From: Punica granatum
Taxonomy: Eukaryota; Streptophyta; Magnoliopsida; Myrtales; Lythraceae
DNA length: 64,000 bases
Direction: 5' to 3'
Assembly (NCBI RefSeq): GCF_007655135.1
Contig: NC_045130.1
Coordinates: forward strand, 36,142,605-36,206,604
Shown here: positions 21,682-34,999 of the stretch, piece after piece
Position numbering within the stretch: position 1 is the stretch's first letter
Layout: every line of letters starts with the position of its first letter
Made by a program: the position numbers and the translations under genes
Notes under the pieces: generated by a model
What the model was told of the DNA's origin: nothing
Seen by the model: the letters and a program-made list of their open reading frames with translations, nothing else
The model's database searches: none

Positions 21682-21874
21682 ATCTATATAAAATAATAAA
21701 AGCTGAAACGACCTCCCAAGATGCGCCAGGTAAGATTCAAGAGACAACATGACAATGAGTCAAATGTCACATATTTATTGGTGATGACTTGAAAGGTCTC
21801 GCAATCAGAGACATGTTTTGTCTTATGTGACACATCCTGAGACCTGATTCCGGCTTTTATTATTTTATATAGAT
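21682..21874. mobile_element. 193-bp palindromic MITE
   Basis: Starts ATCTATATAAAATAATAAAA and ends with its exact inverse; the perfect arms are 22 bases (21682-21703 and 21853-21874). Inverted similarity continues weakly inward (CAAGATGC / ATCCTGAG regions). No target duplication could be assigned. Confidence 0.6.
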
Positions 21875-21935
21875 GCATATATGGAGAGCTCTCTCAGCAG
21901 TCCAAATATATATGTGTATGTGTGTATGGATGACT

Positions 21936-21976
<41 letters not shown>

Positions 21977-21978
21977 GT
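21936..21978. repeat. (AG)n microsatellite
   Basis: About 40 bases of AG repeats with a single interruption (GAGCGAG). Confidence 0.9.
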
Positions 21979-22039
21979 AAAATGACTGATGTTCGTTGAG
22001 CAAATTCTCTTTACATGTGAGCTAAGTCTATACCGGTTA

Positions 22040-22350
22040 ACGTTACTATTGCACTGATATAGTCCAATGGCCTGCCTAAACTAATGTCTGGTAGACCTCA
22101 TATCCACGAGTTTGCATCAAAAGATTTTATAAGTTAATGGGAGATCTACTTCTCGTGACTTCACAAGAAGTGCTTAAATGTTACGGCACAATCTCCATTG
22201 TATTAACGTAATCAAAGGCCCTTCCTAAACTAATTTCTTATAGTCCTTTTACACGAGATTGCAGCTTCAATCGGAAAATTCGAAAGCTGATAAAAAATGT
22301 GCTTCTTGTGACTTCACAAGAAGTGGTCGCTTATAAGACACGGTCCCCAT
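22040..22350. repeat. Direct repeat of about 150 bp, two copies, each with a hairpin
   Basis: GGCC..CCTAAACTAAT.TCT and the segment around CTTCT.GTGACTTCACAAG recur about 147-153 bases apart. Each copy holds a 10-bp inverted repeat (CTTCTTGTGA / TCACAAGAAG) separated by two bases, perfect in the second copy (from 22302) and with one mismatch in the first (from 22149). Confidence 0.6.
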
Positions 22351-24689
22351 CATATATAATCTACAGTTCCACACGCCTTCTGTTCAATGTTCTCTCTCGA
22401 GTTTTAATTATGCGTAACGTGTCACCTAGCATGCCACTATCTTATGTTGGGGTCATTTAATAAGAGCCCTTAAATGGGGCATGTGCTCATGGCTCAAAGG
22501 GAACAAATTATAGGTACCATCACCTGGCAATGAAATTATTGTGTAATGGGGAGAGTGGGACTCATGAAATCCAAGCAACTATATGTCTATGCCTTCAGCC
22601 ATATAAAGCCATGCCATCATCATCTGAACTGTTTGATCGATATAATTCCCCCCTTTTGACAAAAAAAAAATGTACGAAGCTTCTGTGGTTGGGAGTGATG
22701 ATGGATGAGAGATTCAAAAGTGCAATCCCACCATGTGTCTACAGCTCATTTGACTTGCACGTATATAATGTCATGTCTCTATGATCGACCGCATCAAATG
22801 TTTCGGGCTTCTTCTTGTTGGTGGTTGGAACAGCCTTATCTCCTCCTTAACTCGATAACAAGATCCACGAGACACCGATAATGCGACTAACAAATAACTC
22901 TTTTCATTACATTACAGATCATCCCGAGCTGGTAATCAATCACTAACTGGAAAGAGGGTCGATGACGTGTCATCTGTCGGCATGGAGCCTCTCTCGACTT
23001 GATGCCCCTTTCCCATTTTCGGGTGATTAGTTATTCAATTATTTGGTGGGGATTATGACTGATAATGGCTCGGGGTTTGCATATATGAATCTGGTTAGTA
23101 GTTGCACTTGTGAGATCAAAGTGTGACGTTTACTTGTCAGGATAAAGATGGAGGGTTTCAACGCCCATGGACAAGCTCAAAGTGGATGACAATTTGATTG
23201 CACTCATAGGAAGAAAAAAGATATAAAAACTAGCTTCTTTCTAATTGTGGGCATATTCATAATTTCATTCAAGGTCCAATCAAATTCATTTATCGAACTA
23301 ACAGATGCTATTGCATTCCGTAAATTATAAAACCATTTTGGATAGTCCGACAGATCTGATCCCTAAAAGCATATTAAATTCATATGATCCGTCGGTGGGA
23401 AGATCATATGTCCAGATTTATCGAGAAAAATCTGTAAAAAAAATCTTGTCGTGGGCACTTAGCTTATCTACTGATGCCATGCCATCATTCATTTATTGCA
23501 TGTCAAAAAGGATAATTAATTAATTAATAGAATCTTAGTGGGGAATATGAGCTGACTATTATTTGGAAGATAAGGCCGGGGAGCTCTTAGTGGCCCGACC
23601 AACAACTTCCTTTTATCATCTCATCGTACTCATATTAGTTGGATGGCTAATTAAAAAGAAATTCGGATTTAAATCTTGTTAATTGATAATATTCAAGACC
23701 GGAAGAGCTTTACCCTTCAACGAGCATATTCAACTTGAACCTGCACTAATCGAGGTTTCTTGAATTTTCATATAATAAAAAGGCGTACATCGAAAAAAAA
23801 AATGGTGCAATTCCTTTATGGAAAATTTGAAAATTATGTCATAATTTTCCACCCAAAGTTTACATCAATTCCCATCCCAATTCCCATCCTATGTTTGTAT
23901 CATCCTCTTCTCATGCCGAATAATTCACGTTGGTTTTATGTTTCCGTTCCGATTCCTGAATATACGCTAAATGCTTCCACTCAGATACAGTTTAGGTATT
24001 TTGTATGGAAAGAAAACAGTTACCGCTGGGAAATTTTGTCTCAGTCGATCATGGGGTAACTGATCCCTCGTGTTCCAGGGCGATTTCTGGATTGAGAAGA
24101 TCTACAGAGCTCCGAGCGTATCAGAGTTGAAACCTATTGATCAAAATCCGGTTTTCCAGCAGGGGGGAAAAAAAAAAGGAAACAGAAAGCTGGTAGAATT
24201 GGCAAATTGGTCCAGCCAACTGAAATCTCAATCACAGACTAATCTACACCAAATTTCTCCTCTTTTTTTTTCTTATTTTTACAGAAGCAGTAAAATTACA
24301 AAACCTATTAAAAGCTCCTTTTTGGTTTTTTTACCTGATTTTCACAACTGCCGCACCTCAATCAGCATCTGCTAAAAGTCAAAGTACACCAAAAGCCTTC
24401 CCTATCCTCTGCATCCAACTGCTCAGCTATAACAGCCCATCAACAGCTTCTTTGGATTGTGTCAATGAAAGTAAAACACCTCTCGGGGCCACTCAAACCT
24501 TAGCCTCTAAACAGGAGGAAGGACCAAAACATCTGAAAAGAGACTAATTCCGGGTAGTTGTTCGATGCCCGTTGTTTTCCTTTATATATATATATATATA
24601 TATTTCATTTTACGGATTTTTTCGGGGCGAGACTATGAAGCAAGCAAGTGGGGAGGTGTGAGTGTTAGACCCTTGATAGGCCTTTTCAG
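22351..24689. other. Intergenic DNA and 3' flank of the DUF789 gene
   Basis: No gene recognised. Contains a (TA)n tract at about 24582-24602. The last few hundred bases are probably the 3' UTR of the - strand gene that ends at 24690. Confidence 0.4.
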
Positions 24690-26330
24690 TTAGCCACGCC
24701 GAATCCCCGTGAAGTAGTCGAAGTCATGGTGCTGGACCCGAAGTTGCTTTAGCCACGAATCAGCCACGCTCAACAGGGACATCAGCCTCTCTTGGTCCCT
24801 CCCACACTTGCCCGAGACCCAAACATTGCCTTGCATCTTGTAAGTGGCCAACCCAAAGGGAGGGAGAGCGACCCCTTCCCCTTCCTTGCTCCTATTCCTC
24901 TGAGTCCACTCTATGTCATCGTCGAGGTCCATATCTGTGGAAGCATAAAGTTGCGTCTTTGTGAGATAAGAATATGAGAACAAACTGACACTCAACAAAA
25001 AACGTGATAGAAGATCGAAAGGGACTCAAAATGAAAGGCTTTTTGAGCTTTTGGTACCTTGGAATGAAGAAGACAGGGTGTGATAAGTGAGGAAGCATGT
25101 TGACAGGTCCTTTATGGTTCTTCCCATGGGGATGTGATATATAGGATACCTGAAAGAAAGATTTGTTAAAATCTTCCGGTAAGTAATCCATCAATAACCC
25201 ATTCCCGTATTTCGAAATGTCGGGAAAGTGATAGAGCGGAGACTCACCAAGCTACTGCCATCCAACTAGCTGGTGAAAGATCAACACTCCTCAGAGACAT
25301 CAAACCTGGGAACTTCTGAGCTAATTCATTAACCTGCAGGCGCATTTAGTAATGTCACATTGGGGAACACCTTAATCGAGATCTACCATACCATACCCGT
25401 TTAGTAGTTTCGCCGTTCCAATGCTTATTAGAGAAATCAGAGAGAAGTTGAATGGAGTAAGACAGAAATCAAAATCATACCTTGTCCATGAGAGGAACTC
25501 TTCCATAAGGATTCGAGCTTTCAAAGAACTGAAAGTAAAGGTAACCCAATCTATCATTCAGAGGCCATAGACTACTGTCAGGCTCAAACCCGCCATCCTC
25601 GGAAGAACATCCGTCGAACCTCCACAGCTTCTCGCTCTCACTCTCGTCGCTGCAGGAATCGCTGCTGAAGGAATCCCTCGTCTCGCACTCCCCAGAATCG
25701 GTCTCTTCCCTGATCAATAACACATCTCACAATGTAACTCTCTCCCATTGATACCATTACCCAAAAACTCCAAGAAAAGACCAAAAAGGAAAGAACAACC
25801 AAACAAACACGGACACAAACAGCCCAATGATCGATAATCGAACTCGATACGCAAAAATTCGAAACGTCGGGACTCGGGACATCACAAGAAATTGGATGTT
25901 CCTTTACCTAAAGCCGTTAACAGAAGAGCTGCTTGTGAAGATTTGGATTGCTGACAGGTACGGAACGTAGTACTGAACTAAGCTCTCGCCTGTGCTGAGG
26001 ACGATCGGGACCCCGGCGCCGTAAGCGCTCCATTCGTCATAAGACCGCCACAGATCGCCCAGCGTAAAGTACTCGATCTTTTCTCTCTCCCAGGGGTGCC
26101 ACAACCTATTGAGGCTCCTCATCTCAGTCTGCAACATGGAATCAAAGATATTGTCAAACGAAGGAACCAACCCACAGTCAGTCTTGTCTTGAGAGAGAAA
26201 ACAACAGCAGCTCCGGGAAATGGAGGGGAAAAGGCAATACCTTTGGGAGGGTTTGGGAAGGGACTACGGGGGTTGTGCAATTGAGGAAGCAGCAGAGATT
26301 GGATTGCGTTGAGTCCTTCTCAATCACCAT
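24690..26330 (-). CDS. DUF789 family protein
   Basis: Six exons on the - strand, 26241-26330, 25908-26128, 25481-25709, 25248-25333, 25058-25149 and 24690-24934, all with GT-AG introns, give 963 nt and 320 residues. This is a typical length for the shorter DUF789 proteins of plants, whose biochemical role is unknown. Diagnostic segments are [20 protein letters not shown] near the N-terminus, [44 protein letters not shown], then [29 protein letters not shown] and the C-terminal [13 protein letters not shown] and [16 protein letters not shown] Ser/Asp/Glu-rich stretch ([14 protein letters not shown]) at the start of exon 3 looks disordered. The start ATG at 26330 opens the conserved SNL region. 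The region upstream is GA-rich with no further exon seen. Confidence 0.92.
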
Positions 26331-28890
26331 GGTAAAAGCTGGAGAGAGAAGGCGGAAGAGAGTGGTGGAGGGGAGGGGAGGGGATGGGTTATTCCTTTAT
26401 GTTGGAAAATCCCCTCTCTCTCTCGGAATCTCACCTCCCGACCCTGAAGAAACAGAGGAAGAGGGGGAGAAGAACAGAGGAGGGTGGGGGGAGGAAGGAG
26501 GAGATGAGAGATTCTCGGATAGGAATTACCCTTCAAAATAGAAAATCAAAAGATCAAAGAGAAAGGGGACCGGAGAGATGGATTAACCAAAGGAGGGGTC
26601 TTTGAAGTTTCTATTTCTCGATAATGGGGACAGCTAATTTTCAGGGAACAAGAAGCAATGTTTCTCCCCTGTCTGTCTCTCTTTGTTTTGCGTTCTTTTG
26701 CCAGAGAAGACAAAGGGGCTCCCTCGATCCTTAAAAGTCACGAAGAATCAACAATCAATCAAAGCCTTGAAGTAAGATCAATCAATCCGAGGATTTATCA
26801 AGAAGAGACCCGAAATCCGTGCGGAGCATGTCAGGGGAAACGGGATGAGAAAGCGAAGGAGAAACTCCAATCTCTCTCTCTCTCTCTCTCTCTCTATGTG
26901 TTTCAACAGAAACCCAGAATTTATGCGGAAAAGATTGATGATTGGAACTGTCCGGAGGAAGGAATCGACTTTCCGCGGAAGAGAAAAAAGCAAAGGTGAG
27001 AGAGAGACAGAGACAGAGATGGAGGGAAATGGACGAAGAAACAGAAACAGAAGACCGCAATTAAAAGCAGACGTTTCTTTTTTTCTTTTTTTGTCTTCTC
27101 GGATCCACAAAAGTGAAAAAAAAAATGTTGGATAAAATTTTATTCATCGGTTAAAAAAATATAAAAGTTTTTTCTTTCAAAAATTACAAGAGAAATACGA
27201 GAGTTCATAATGGACTTTTTTGTTCCTAGTCAAGAGTATTATCATAGTACTAAATCAATTTTTCAATGATAGGAAAACGTTTTGGTCTTTCGATACCTAA
27301 CGTGTCATTAAGCAATTGAATTGGATGATAATCGGATATTTTTTCATTGTTGGAACTCATCCGTCCCTCTGCGAACTCCTCCATATGTCTTAATCTATGA
27401 AAGATACATTTCTTATGCATTATTATAATTAATAAAGATTTCAATTTTATTATTAATATTTATAGTTTCACAAGGCCACGAAAAATCTAAAACAAATTAA
27501 TGTAAAATAAATGTCCTTATGAGTGGTTGGAAACATTCACACGAAGATTATATATAACCAATGATTGCGAATTGATTTTCGTGATTAATTTGGAGGAATG
27601 GCTAAAGATTAGGCAATGAATTTTGGGAGGATCGAGTCTATGGGAATGTAAAGGAAGAAGCATGTGATCTTTGCTTACACAAATAAAACTCCTTTTAAAT
27701 ATTGGAAGACTGGATGGGATAAGAAAGAAAATCCGAATTTCCGCGGAGCGAAATCAGCTTGACTTTCTTTTATTTTCTCTTTTTGGAAGTTTTGATGCAA
27801 ACAAAAAACACAAAAAAAAAAATATCGATCCAACTTATTATCACGTAGGATAATGCAAGCATTATTAGAGAGGAGTTTATAGGCTTCAAAGACGTAGGGC
27901 TTGTTTATTTCTGGAGAATTTTTCAATTTTTTTATGAATTTTTTCTAAAAATTGCAAAATTACGAAAAATACTATTTTTTATATTGAATTAAATTAATTT
28001 TTCAAAGAAATTTTTTTTTCTCCAACTATTCTAAATTGTATATAAATTAGAGAAGCTATTTATTTAGTTTTTCAGTTTTTCATTTTTCCATTATTTTCTT
28101 TTTATATTCAAATTAATGGCTTTCCTTTTCTATTGAGTTTTATGTTTATAAATTTATTTAATATCATCTTTTTATGGTGATTACTCCAATTATTCTCATA
28201 TTAGAAAATTTTCTAATTTAATATTAGTAAATATATTCTTATATTTTTTATAGAGAAATAAATTTAGAAAATAAAAATAAAAGTAGAGATAAAAAGTGAA
28301 AATTAATTTTTTAAAAGTAAACAGGTTCGAAAACTTTTTCATGCACTTTTTTTTTAATGGATAACTCTCCGTGCACTTAGGATATATGGTAAAAGCATTC
28401 TTTATACATACACGAGTACTGATTGTATGATCCGATGCAGTCGTATTTAACTAAATTCCATACAATAATTGGAACTCGTGTATCTATAATCATATTCAAA
28501 TTTTTTAGATAAAAATTGACATAATTATAATCCGTTATCGATTGGATAATCAATACATGTCATCATATGATGATAGAACTTGCGTACCCGTTACTAGCCG
28601 GGTAACCAGTGCCCGTTGTTATACGTCTCTAGTGCTTTGAATGGAAATTTGAGGAGTGAGCAATTTTGGGCTATTTTAAGTTTTCCCCTCATTTATTTCT
28701 GCAATGAGTAAAAGTCAAAATTAGCTTCTAACATTTTCTTTTTCAGTAATATTATAAATATTATCAATTTATTATTTAAAATTACTCTCGTTACAACCTC
28801 ACTCAGATTATAATTGTGTGATACTTTCAGTGAATTTTAGATTTTCCAAGTGCAAGTAAAATCCTTCTAACATTGCTTTAGACTATCTTT
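26331..28890. other. 5' flank of the DUF789 gene and AT-rich intergenic DNA
   Basis: 26331-27060 is unusually purine-rich (GAGAGGGAGG-type), probably leader and promoter, and includes a (TC)n microsatellite at about 26868-26894. 27100-28890 is AT-rich with no gene recognised. ORFs in the GA-rich part are low complexity on both strands. Confidence 0.4.
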
Positions 28891-28892
28891 CT

Positions 28893-29064
28893 TATTCAGT
28901 GAGTTCGCGATGCGTATTTAGCATTGGCAGAGATTAATCTCTGTCTGAGCATCATCTTAGCCCATGCTGTGAAATGCTTACAATAATTTTTGAATCTATT
29001 CATGTACTTTGTATGTACCTTCTTTAATGAAGATAAAATTCTTTATCTTACCCAAAAAAAAAAA
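28893..29064 (+). mobile_element. Possible LINE/SINE 3' remnant with poly(A)
   Basis: A short frame (...EINLCLSIILAHAVKCLQ, stop) is followed by a T-rich tail with TGTACCTTCTTTAATGAA and then CCC and twelve As. This layout is common at 3' ends of plant non-LTR elements, but no reverse transcriptase domain is visible. Confidence 0.3.
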
Positions 29065-30311
29065 AGATAAATTTCTTTTCTCTGTATGTCAGCACATAGA
29101 TAAGATAAGATTGAATTGAAATCTTATATCAAGAAGAAAGAATCTTCTAAAATTGAGAGACTCATTCTATAGTCAATATGTTGAATGATTCTTTTATTCT
29201 TCTAGAGCTACCTAAGTTTCCTAACCGGGTGAAAGGTTTTGATCTGTTGGCGCGCAGTTCCATTCCATGCAAGAGCTCACGCTTGTCAAGGCCATTCATT
29301 TCTGTCGATTAATATATAAAATAATTGAATTATATCGAAATTCTTCCAGAAAATCGAGCAAGAGAGTTAGGTATTTTATGCATTCGTTAAAATCGTAAGA
29401 GATAATAAGAGGACTCTGTTGTATTTTCGAAAAGACTCGTCGAAATGACGTGGCAACTTTACACGGGTGAATAACTCTTTTCAAGAAGAAACTCTATGCC
29501 CCGAACTAAACATCCAGGTTCAAAAGTCCTTCCAAAGACTCATCCATCTCGATCGAGGTAAAAATCTCGAACATAAAAACCTTTATTCTAACATACATAT
29601 ATACATATGTAACGATAACTCTGGAGCCCACGACTTAAGTCAATACGGCATTAAATCTGATTTTGTTGATCTTTGTATCCTCGAGGTTATCCAGATCTAT
29701 ATGTACCTTAGTTATTATTATATAAATAATGTCATCTTTAACTATCAAAAAAATATATACATATATATATATATATATTAATATATATAATTTGGAAAAG
29801 GCATGCATGTATCCATTTTCGACCAAATTATTTGGACATTTGCTCAAAAAGTTTAATGGATAAGATCATGTATTCAATTAAGATATCGACCCTCATTCGG
29901 CGAAAATTTCTATGGTGATATGATATCACCATCATCCCTTTTTGGTTTTACTGATCTCAACAATGCGTAATGGACGGAATGATAAGAGGGTCGTGGTGAT
30001 GTCACGAAATTAGCTAGAAATTACGCCGCCGATCCCTCGATGACATCACAAGGCTAGCTAGCTATTGCGCGTCCTCGTATTGTCTAGCTAGGGATCACAT
30101 TGTCCTAATCAAAGCTGGTATCTACCAAAAATCAGAGGCAGATACATATAAAGTACATTTCATGACCAGTCCACCGAGTAACTTTTAAATAAGGTCACTA
30201 GTTTTTCTTTCTTTTCTTTTTTCTTTTTTAGTGATATTTCATGATTTAAGATTTTACTTAAATCTATCTTGCCATTTAACAATTATTTAAAAAGATTCGT
30301 GATTTGCACAT

Positions 30312-30353
<42 letters not shown>

Positions 30354-30967
30354 TAGCGTCACTTTTTTCCTTTTAATGTTTGACAAAGTTATCGACGTGA
30401 CTCGTGGACGTAATGTGAGCCTATCATTGCCACATCAACAACTTCACTGAAGGAAAAAGTGACATCGAAATAGATTTAAAATAACATGCAAAATATGATT
30501 TTTAAAATAATTTTTAAATTATATGATAATTTTAAAAAAATGTGTCAAAAATATACAGTATTATTGTCATTATTTATTTTTATTATTTTGTTTTACGAAA
30601 TGTTAAGGTCGCAATTGCACGCGGGTGGGACAGAGATAATTGAAGTGTGGAGCCCTCTACTTTGACTGCTTGGTCACTGCCATGGGATGTGCTGGTCAGG
30701 TGAGATACAAGGGCGCATGCACAACCAGCCACATGCACGATCACCACCAGGGAACTGTACATTATGTGATATTATGAAAAGGAAAATTTACTTAAAATGG
30801 CATATGATTTATTCATTTTGTCGAATCTATTCTATATTTTTTTATCAAATTTATCTCATGGTTTACTTTTTATATCAAATATATCACGGTGTTATCTTTT
30901 CCTTCGACATCTAACGGTCGTACTGACATGACGCTCACGTGGTAAGTGTGGCAAGTGTGGCCCACAA

Positions 30968-31005
<38 letters not shown>

Positions 31006-31954
31006 TATGTGCTACTTAAATAAAACTAATTCAGACGACTAAATCAAGTGCATGGAGGGTTCAGATCGACTGATTGACGATGATCTTATCCTTTGGGAGG
31101 ACGCAACTGATGTATGTTCAACCTCGTACGCGGCGGGATGTCTTATGTTTTTGTGGCCTTTCGGGCTTATTTGTCTATTAAGGAAATAATGTCTCGTGCA
31201 AAAAGTTAAATTAACTTTATCACTAAATAACCACGTCAAAAAAGAAATTAAACAACAAAAATAAATAAATAATAAATAAATGAAAAAGTAATCCAAATTG
31301 CATGGGTTGGGTTGGGTCCACCTATGTTGACGATCGAGGCTCGTTCATAATTCGTTTCGTATGCTCACTCAATGTGGCCCATAGACTACATGCATGCTTC
31401 TGATTTTCCAAGCACATCGTACACCCATTTACACTTTGAATTAGATATGAGCCCGGCAGATCAGTCCCGGTCAGCGACTGACTGTGGATTCAATGGGGCT
31501 AAGGAAGTCCTAGGGTTGAGTCCATTCAGGGGAGTGTGAATATATGACCTTGTTGACAAAAAATCATGTTGAAAAGTTGACAAAATAAAAATAAAAATCG
31601 GGTCGAGAAGGACAAGTGGGAGGGACCGGGAGGTCAACTATATGCTATTATGCATTAATTTATAAGATCGTAAATATATGTATATACATATATGTATTTT
31701 CGATATATATATATATATATATATTAACCTTAATGAAAATATATTCATGAAAATACATTTATGTGTGCGTGTAAGTTTATTACTGTTATGCTAGCAACAG
31801 TAGACTTGGGGATATTGGAGAAACCAAAATTTTCTGCCTTCATTTCGATACGAGGCCGAATTAGAGACTCTGTCAAATTATATCTTATTGACAAATTATC
31901 GTATTAACTACAGTTGGTATGATCTATCTTGCTTAAATATATCATAAAATAATA
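29065..31954. other. AT-rich intergenic DNA with (TA)n microsatellites
   Basis: (TA)n tracts lie at 30319-30351, 30970-31003 and 31702-31723. No gene recognised. Confidence 0.5.
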
Positions 31955-31990
31955 CTAGCCTACGAGATTTTTTCCCGTACAATGCACAGG
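31955..31990 (-). mobile_element. Helitron-type 3' terminus
   Basis: On the - strand a hairpin CCTGTGCATTGTACGGG is followed 15 bases later by CTAG and then T. This fits the Helitron 3' end (hairpin, CTRR, insertion before T). The body would extend towards higher coordinates. Confidence 0.5.
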
Positions 31991-32834
31991 TTCATTTTCA
32001 TATATCGTTATATCATTTATTATTGTAATTATTTACATTTTGAAATATCAATTTTCTTATTAAAAATGATAGTCATTTTTAATTTTAAATTTCAACAGTC
32101 AAATAATTATTTTCAATAATTATTTTGTTATAAATTAGAGTAAGTTAATAAGTATAATAATTTGAAATTAATTATTTCAATTAAAATGTGTCATATTTTA
32201 AAGTTAACTGTTAATATGGATCGGATATATTAAGTTTTGTCATTAGGATAAAAATTTGCTTCATCCTTTTATAAAATATTATTTAAGAGATCCTTATTTT
32301 TAAGTTTTGTTTTTATTTTATTTATGAGCTTAAGTTCATACCTCTAAATACATCATTAATCTTTCTTTTATAGGATCAGAATTTTTAAAAATTCTGTATA
32401 TCATCAATTAATTTATTTGTGTGTTTATATCATTTGCATTGCACATATATATATATATATAAATATATTTGTTTTGATAGACACATATATATCATTTCTC
32501 ATAATAATTCTTCTTATTTTTGAAAATTATATCACTTCTTAATCCATTAATATATTTTCAATATTAATTTCAAGTTTCCTATGATGATCGATAAATAAAA
32601 TTAGATAGTCGAATAAATATTTTCAACTAACTGTTTCAATTATTGTGCATTGTGTATTTATTTAATCAGCATATACTACATATTTACACAAATGTGATGA
32701 CAAATTTTTTAAACATGAATTTTTTGATAATCTTATCTTAAATATTTAATTTTTATTATTTATATTACTATAAGTTCATAAATTATAATAAAAAATTATA
32801 TGAGATTATGAAATTTTTTAAATCATCTCTGATA

Positions 32835-32863
32835 CTAGAAATTAAGCCCGTGCATTGCACGGG
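32835..32863 (-). mobile_element. Helitron-type 3' terminus
   Basis: On the - strand a perfect palindrome CCCGTGCAATGCACGGG (32847-32863) is followed by CTTAATTT and CTAG, then T. The RPA-like pseudogene at 34020-34960 lies upstream of it in the same orientation, as expected for a plant Helitron. The 5' TC end was not identified. Confidence 0.55.
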
Positions 32864-34019
32864 TTGTATGAAGAAAATTATATGATAGAAATAATTATAT
32901 ATTATAATTTGTATGATTATTTACTTTTAATGTTTACTAATATCAATTAGGTATCGAATGGATTATTATACAATGAGTTAGGTATGTTTATAAACAATAT
33001 CGCATAAAAAGGGGGTAAGAAGGATCAATACAGATCATTATTTTGTACTGTTTATAACTGGTCTCAATCCTCAATGAGTCAAGCATCTTCAAAAGAAACT
33101 CGATTACAAAAGAAGTCTGAACGATGAGAAGTAAATATTTGTTTAGAACCTTGCCTCAGTTTTATATATATATTTATTTATTTATTTATTTATTTTTGTG
33201 TAGCGATTAACGATCTTATTTGGTAGGCACAATTATTTTCTTGTATGAGTTATCTATATTTAGATAGAAGGTCAAATACAGAAAAGGTTAAAACTTTGTA
33301 CAAATTAGAAGAGAACTGTTAAAATGAATTAAGGGAGCATTTGTTTCTATTTCTATGTAAAGTTCGAATCTACATAGTATTTTATAGTATTTGTTTGTAA
33401 AAGTTATAAAAGTTAATCATTGTAATCATTTGCTCGAGTTAGAACTTTATAATCATGGTCGGTAAAAATTTTGCATTTAAAATAGGTGGAATTGTTAAGT
33501 TATAATGGAAATTATGATTGTGGGACCCACAATCATTTCTACAAAAATAAATCATATATTAGATTATTATTATCTCTCACATTTCTCGTAATCCAATATA
33601 ATTTATCATATACAACAATCTCACATTTCAACTTTTAATCCAGGAAAAAAATTCCATAGTTAAACTTTCTATCCAATCTTCACATTTCATGTAATCTAAC
33701 AATCTTTATATCCAATAAACACTTCATTTACCCAATTTTCTTAGTGTATCATGCGTAATTCCCGTCGTCCTCTAGAATTAGAATTTTCACAGCCTCTGAT
33801 GAGGTCACTTTGGTCCTCTGGAATTAGAATTCCATAGCATATCCAAATTCAAATATATGTTGCTCGACCAAGAAGTAGAAATGGACAAAGTATCTGAAAT
33901 TACACATAAATGCTTTCGATTAAACTGTAATAAAAATATTTAAAGCTTATGATTGATAACAGTAAGATATTTAATAGTCTTGCAACGAAACTCCCGAACT
34001 CTCGTCGATAAAAAGATAG

Positions 34020-34960
34020 CTACATATTAGCCTTTAAGATATTATTATGCTTTAGTTCCTCAAAGAGTGCAACATAGGCATCTCAGATTGTGATGTTCAC
34101 TTTGTTTCCCCTGCAATAATAAATTGATATAAATATTCTAAATAAAATAATGTGCAAATACATGATCGGCTAATATAATTTCAATCAAGTTCAATCTTTT
34201 CACCTCGCGTCTTGTAATTGGACACTCATCATATCTATTTTGCCCTCATCAGTCGTTCTTTGTTCGATTGGATTCACCGATTTGACAACACCGGTAACAT
34301 CTGAAAAATGAAGAGAAAAATGTTAAGATTATACTTGATTGAATAAATAAATTTCTAATGCAAATCATTCTTCACATATTTCAGCATGTGCTAATTGGAG
34401 AATTACCGGTTACTGGATCATTCTCACATCGAGACTGCAGCCTCTCAAAGGGAACAAACTAAAAAATATGGTGAGGAATACTATCTATTGAAAAAAATAT
34501 ATGGTGAGGAATACTACTATCATCATATTTAATTTCTTTCACAATAGTTATTGCATAAAAATACAACATGAAATCGTTCTTTTTCCACCACAACAAACTT
34601 TTCCTTGTTCTTTGTCACGGAAAAATTTTCCATAAAATAAATTTTCCCTTCACAGAGAATATTCTTAAACTTGTGAGAAATATTTTTCCAGATTGTAGCA
34701 TGAATGTAGTTTCCCTGTAAAAGAAAGAAACAATTAGATTTAGATAAGGAATTTCAAAATTGTTATAACATAATAAAAGTGGCGAATTTAAACCTTTTCA
34801 TCAATAAGAACCATAGCGGTGCTCAATAGCTCTTTCTTTCGACGTATATTCAGACTATCCCATAACCTTGAGACACGCACTTTGATTTTCTAGTCATCTC
34901 TAGTCGGAGATATATCTTGAGCAACACATATTGCTTATCATCAGAGGATGCTGTCCTCCT
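34020..34960 (-). pseudogene. Replication protein A 70-kDa-like (RPA1) pseudogene
   Basis: Several exon-like pieces on the - strand match the N-terminal OB fold of plant RPA70 / Helitron RPA proteins: KIKVRVSRLWDSLN and STAMVLIDEKG (about 34794-34891), NYIHATIWKN...KFKNIL.EGKIYFMENFSV (about 34540-34714), FVPFERLQSRCENDPVTG (34407-34460), then DVTGVVKSVNPIEQRTTDEG and KIDMMSVQLQDARG (34204-34300), and GNKVNITI / DAYVALFEEL (34050-34110). Acceptor and donor motifs sit at most borders. Two Trp positions expected from the family (before KIKVRV and after KVNITI) are now TAG and TGA, so the copy is dead. In plants such RPA genes are single-stranded-DNA-binding accessories often carried by Helitrons, and this one sits 1.2 kb from a Helitron-type end. 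Confidence 0.68.
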
Positions 34961-34999
34961 GTAGATATAATATATTAAACATATTAATATTAATATTAG

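Noticed and set aside
26275..27135. Multiple 70-110-codon frames on both strands upstream of the DUF789 gene
   Set aside because: GA/TC-rich low-complexity sequence with a (TC)n tract. No domain, and the two strands are equally open.
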